Assembly (NCBI GenBank): GCA_002633005.1
Contig: NMRA01000032.1
Coordinates: 64,001-124,000 of the forward strand
Length of the DNA: 60,000 bases
Reading direction: 5' to 3'
Source: Phoronis australis
Lineage: Eukaryota; Phoronida; Phoronidae
Shown: one piece after another, positions 56,165 to 60,000 of the stretch
How positions within the stretch are numbered: position 1 is the stretch's first letter
Layout of the letters: each line of letters begins with the position of its first letter
Program-made: the position numbers and the translations under genes
Notes under the pieces: model-generated
The model's database searches: none
The model's input: only the letters and a program-made list of their open reading frames with translations
Told to the model about the DNA's origin: nothing

Positions 56165-59065
56165 CTCTAGGTACGTTTTGTGTATTTATTACATTACATG
56201 TATATAATTATGGAACTTCTGTAACTAAAACAAAATACACAAACGTAAAATTCTCTCGTCATTTTTCGGACTACGTCCCACCTACACAGGGCCAGTGAGC
56301 AAGCTGAGGGTGCGCTGGTTTTGAACGTGCGCTCTCTGCTTTCATTTATTGTTTCCACTTTGCTTGGAATGTCGATTTCCCTGAATCTATTGGAATCCAC
56401 ATGTTCGGCCATAAATCTTCAACCGTAACAAGTATAATGTACAACAATGTTTTAAAAACAAACCTTCCTGGTCGTTTCCTTTTAAAACCTATTACATACA
56501 ATTAGAAGACATCTTAGATAGCTTTTGTGTTAGAAGTGCCCAATCCCAGGGATAACTTTTACAAGGGTCCGTGCGTGTTGCGACTAGCAGTATTAAGTAC
56601 TTCGACATTATTGCTTAGTGTCGAGTGATGCTCTGTATGACGATCCCTCGGTCACATAACGAGCGATGCTCCGTGGCAAACTAATGGGATAGGTGTCGGA
56701 AACCCTAAGACAACGAGACATTACGGATACCGTGAAACGTCACATACATGAAGGATTGTGGTATAACGGTCACCCAAAGCAACACCGACGAGTAGACGTA
56801 GAAATACTGTTTGTAGATATCACTTTAGTTTTGTTGCTTTCCAAACAGCTAGAACTCAGTTTCCAAAGACTGAGTAAAAGGTGGTATCTATCCAGTGTCT
56901 ACAGCCTATCGACTAAACCGTGATTCTGTGATGATTTGAATCCTGCACATATTTGCTCCACTGGGCGCACGCATCTCTTTCCACCGTCCCACAGTCTTTT
57001 GACAAGGTTACTGGCAGTCGAATCCTTGCCACAGAGTAGAACCGTTCCTACCAAAGTGAAAACTTACCGTGAACTCATCCCGAAATTTAGGCTATTACTC
57101 ACCAAAACACCTTAGGACACAAAGAACCCTTGTACCAAAACCACCTGAGCTTCATGCCTAGAAACAAGTCTATTTACCACGCAAAATGTTAATGCGCGTC
57201 ACCAATAGGTGTTTTTAAGAGTGGTCAAGGTTGCATTCCCGTGTGCTAATGATAGCGATCATTGGTGTGAAGGGCGTGGACTTGACAACAGGACCGTAGC
57301 CATGATTACCCAATTGGTGGTTCGAATTGCTAAAACAGTGAACCTTTTGTTGAAATTTCGATAAAATCTGCATCGACTCTGTACCCTTTTCGGCAGAGCC
57401 ACAAAGGCGCTAAGCAGTAGGAGAGGCAATAGGTTTTCAATACACTGTACATTATTGTCAAGTAATCCAAACGAAACAAGTACAGCTTATTCAATGTAGA
57501 TGTAAGTTCTGAGATACAAAACAGATTAATACACTTCCAAATTTTATCTTACAAAACATTGTCAGTAAGCAACTCTTTGTTGTTGTGGACATGTATCAGC
57601 GCCACTATGACAATTTGTCAGAGACTACTCTCGTACCTGCTCGCATGAGCGTGTAAACATCGCGCGTTGCCACCCACCGACAACGGGGCACATCAGTGAC
57701 ATTTTCTGCAGATTCGGGATATTTGATCATGTACTTCATTTAGGAGTTGTGTTCTCTTTGGACTGTTCATCAAAAACTAAACAACTGAGCGTACTTTGTC
57801 GGCAAAGTGTTTCTCATTTCCTGTGTCGAGCCTTAATAGACTATGGCTAGACGTTGTCAAAGTGGATGAGAAGCTACAACATAGTATTCGTGTTGGATTA
57901 CTTGCACACCAACGCTGTCTCCACTCATACTTGCCATACCATTAGATCCTTTCCCTCCCAATCCCCGTTTGCAAGACAAGGAAATTTCTGGATTGACATT
58001 AACTTCTGCCAAACTTTCGGAATCTCTCATCAATGGCGACTGCAATGACGAATCGCTTTAGTTAGCGCTTTAGGATTGTACCTGTTTTCCTGTATTTGCC
58101 CTGTCACCTTACCGTCTGCCTTATTGCAGATATCTAGCGTTGGACCTTTGTTGCTCGTATGGAATCTGCGGGTTTATATTCAAGGCATTAACACGAGGTT
58201 ATCTACTATACTTCGTAGGGGAAGTATGAGACAGGGTTGGGGACTTCCCTCATAAAATCTCGGATTGGTAAGCCGCAGGTTTCACAAAGTGGATAATAAA
58301 TGAAAACATTATTATTACTTGGTACTTTCTGTGGTTATCTTCGATCACTGTGTTTGCTGATACTGAAGAAATTGCCCTTATAAGAGTTACATGTAATAGG
58401 CTGGGCATCAATAATTTTCTGATTGTTCTGCTACAACCAAAATAAACAATAGACACTTACCAAGAATGGGATGTGCCCGCCTCATCTGGCTTAAGTATAC
58501 CTGATAAGGGTCCACCTGAAATCGCTACCCTTTCTGGCCAACAGTTTTTGTGAAAATGTGAGTTATGCAGGGAGAAAGATAAAATGCTCAGAATAGCTGA
58601 GTAAGAAAATTCAACAGTGAATTCGAATTTGGTGTTTTGGAGACCATTTACAGAAAGTTTCTCTATTAAAAGTAAAACGGAACTTTAATAAGCTTCCTGA
58701 TACCAAATTTGGTACAAAAATAGCAACCTGTTTCAATCCAACTTTCAGACCACTGTATCAATCTTCAACAAGCTGTCATTCCTTTTCAAACCCCAAATCT
58801 CATCTAGTAAGGAACATTTTGACACCCATATTACAACGATAATTTGTGTAAAGTAACCGTGAGTGTTGGAGCAGTTATAGCACCTTATTGCAACTGGATG
58901 TTGCTTGGAATTGATATAATTTTCATTAATGTATACGTAGTCTGAACACATTAACAGATTCGACAGAGTAGCATCTTCCCCCATTTCAAGGAGAAACTTC
59001 ACGGGTTATCCGCAGCTGACGACTTCACGTGCTATCCCAAAAGAAGGGCATCTGTCCGTCTCAAA

Positions 59066-59242
59066 CTATGTCTTAATTAAAGCCAGTTCTCGGGCATCCT
59101 TCAATGACTCTTTCTCATGGATTAGAATATTTGTCTGTATACGTTTCCTCTCTTGCAAAGACAAAGAGCGCAGATACATCTGCCTGTGCGGTGCCGTTGA
59201 AGGCCCGTAATTCATGTCCGGTTTGATCAGAGTCTTGATCCT
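59066..59242 (-). CDS. SLC6 terminal exon
   Basis: Acceptor TCGTTTCAG, phase 0, 58 codons then TAG at 59066. A cytoplasmic tail with KPDMNYGPSTAPHRQMYLRS and a charged helix. No typical PDZ ligand is present at the end. Confidence 0.85.
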   Translation of the reverse strand, partial: RIKTLIKPDMNYGPSTAPHRQMYLRSLSLQERKRIQTNILIHEKESLKDARELALIKT

Positions 59243-60000
59243 CTGAAACGACAATACAGACGGTCACGGGAAGACCAGGGAGTTAGATAACATTTTTGTC
59301 CTAGCACTGAAACGATTTAGTATTGGCAATATTTTGCAAAGAGTTTTTCACAATCCTGTTATCAGTGTTCCTTTTCTAACTGCGAAATATTCAGACGACC
59401 GTAGAAAGGTTTCAGACCAATCACATGACATTTCCTACCTCGGCTATACTTCCTTTAGCTCGAAAGATTTGTACCCCAGCAACAAGCGGAAGTGGCAGGA
59501 GAGGCACCATGGCTAGGATCCAGCCGATTGCGATAGCCCAGTCCGGGTACACATATTTATTATACGTCACTGGAGTGTGTGTAATGAAAGTGAACAGCAG
59601 TACAAACTGAAAAAAGCACGTGAAAAACAGATGTCAAGCCCCAGCCATCTACGTCATGTGTTGTACGGTGCTAGAGAGCCGATAGTAGAGAGGGTGTCGT
59701 ATATCCTTTGGTCGGAGGTGCTCGCGAAGGAGACTTACTAATATGAACGTTATGCGTAAATATCTTAAGTCCATTCTTTTAGACAAATAGTTGAACAACT
59801 AAAGTATTTAACTTGGCAAAACTATTTTTTCTAAAAAATAGAAAGCCTGTACATATATATGTACATAGATGTTTTAGTTTTGTATCAGTATGTCATTTTC
59901 ATGTCACGCAACAATGTCTTTTTAGTAAAATTAAACAAAAAGGAAAGGCATAATTATAGCAAAACAAAGATATCAATAAAATGACAAAGTTTCTTCCAAT
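59066..60000 (-). CDS. SLC6-family Na+/Cl- coupled transporter, C-terminal part
   Basis: The two last coding exons (59439-59606 and 59066-59242) of a gene that continues beyond the window. SLC6 proteins move neurotransmitters, amino acids or osmolytes across the plasma membrane using Na+ and Cl-. The first exon encodes the end of TM11, the loop VTYNKYVYPDWAIAIGW and TM12 (ILAMVPLLPLPLVAGVQIF). The second encodes the tail starting RIKTLIKPDMNYGPSTAPHR, like the family's R-[LI]-x-x-L-x-x-P-x-x-x-[WY]-GP. The final residues are ELALIKT. Substrate and subfamily cannot be told from this part. Confidence 0.85.
59439..59606 (-). CDS. SLC6 penultimate exon (TM11 end to TM12)
   Basis: Fifty-six codons, phase 0 to 0, acceptor TTTTTTCAG and donor GTAGGA. 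It encodes FVLLFTFITHTPVTYNKYVY and PDWAIAIGWILAMVPLLPLP; the YPDWA...GW motif is the family's YP-x-W-[GA]-x-x-[IL]-GW. Confidence 0.88.

Larger units (their letters stand above)
49878..59065. other. Intergenic region between the SLC22 and SLC6 genes
   Basis: No gene was recognised. A 146-aa minus frame at 50125-50565 has no family resemblance. A possible first exon lies at 52192-52236, an AAAT tract at 52716-52739, a bulged inverted repeat at 56082-56164 and a plausible but unsupported reading frame at 57857-58045. It should contain the SLC22 promoter and the SLC6 3' UTR. Confidence 0.5.

Overview
This is a 60 kb piece of an animal nuclear genome from a draft assembly. It has one 275-base run of N (47046-47320) and single N calls at 16792 and 22877. 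Genes are split into many short exons with GT-AG introns, the sequence is AT-rich, and microsatellites and short inverted-repeat elements are common. The gene set (CEP350, WDR31, an SLC22 carrier, an SLC6 carrier), the large introns and the small non-autonomous elements suit a marine invertebrate, possibly an invertebrate deuterostome. The species cannot be fixed from the sequence alone.

Layout. (1) 1-20258, plus strand: the 3' part of a CEP350 (centrosome-associated protein 350) gene. Eighteen coding exons were traced; their phases all agree and they give 1588 codons before the stop. The 3' UTR runs to a polyadenylation signal at 21112. (2) 22675-33072, minus strand: a complete WDR31 gene of ten coding exons (343 aa), tail to tail with CEP350. 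(3) 33073-39677: intergenic DNA with several foldback/MITE-like elements. (4) 39678-49877, minus strand: an SLC22 (organic cation transporter-like) gene. Eight of nine expected coding exons are visible; the missing second exon probably lies in the N gap. Its introns hold a decayed BEL/Pao-type retroelement, a decayed THAP-domain sequence and two copies of a short element family. (5) 49878-59065: mostly unassigned intergenic DNA. (6) 59066-60000, minus strand: the last two coding exons of an SLC6 (sodium/chloride-coupled) transporter that continues beyond the window.

How the genes relate. CEP350 (centriole and microtubule anchoring) and WDR31 (linked to ciliary trafficking) are both cilium/centrosome genes and converge with about 1.5 kb between CEP350's polyadenylation signal and WDR31's stop codon. 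The two downstream genes are membrane carriers of unrelated families on the same strand as WDR31. Nothing suggests an operon or a prokaryote-style system.

The points most worth checking are: no CAP-Gly domain in the part of CEP350 where the human protein has one; locally duplicated splice sites at both ends of one CEP350 intron; an N-myristoylation-like start in WDR31; the SLC22 exon hidden by the gap; a BEL/Pao relic bracketed by 30-base direct repeats; a THAP relic; and six or more distinct short inverted-repeat elements. Exon limits were read by eye from splice sites, reading phase and remembered family similarity. No alignment was run.
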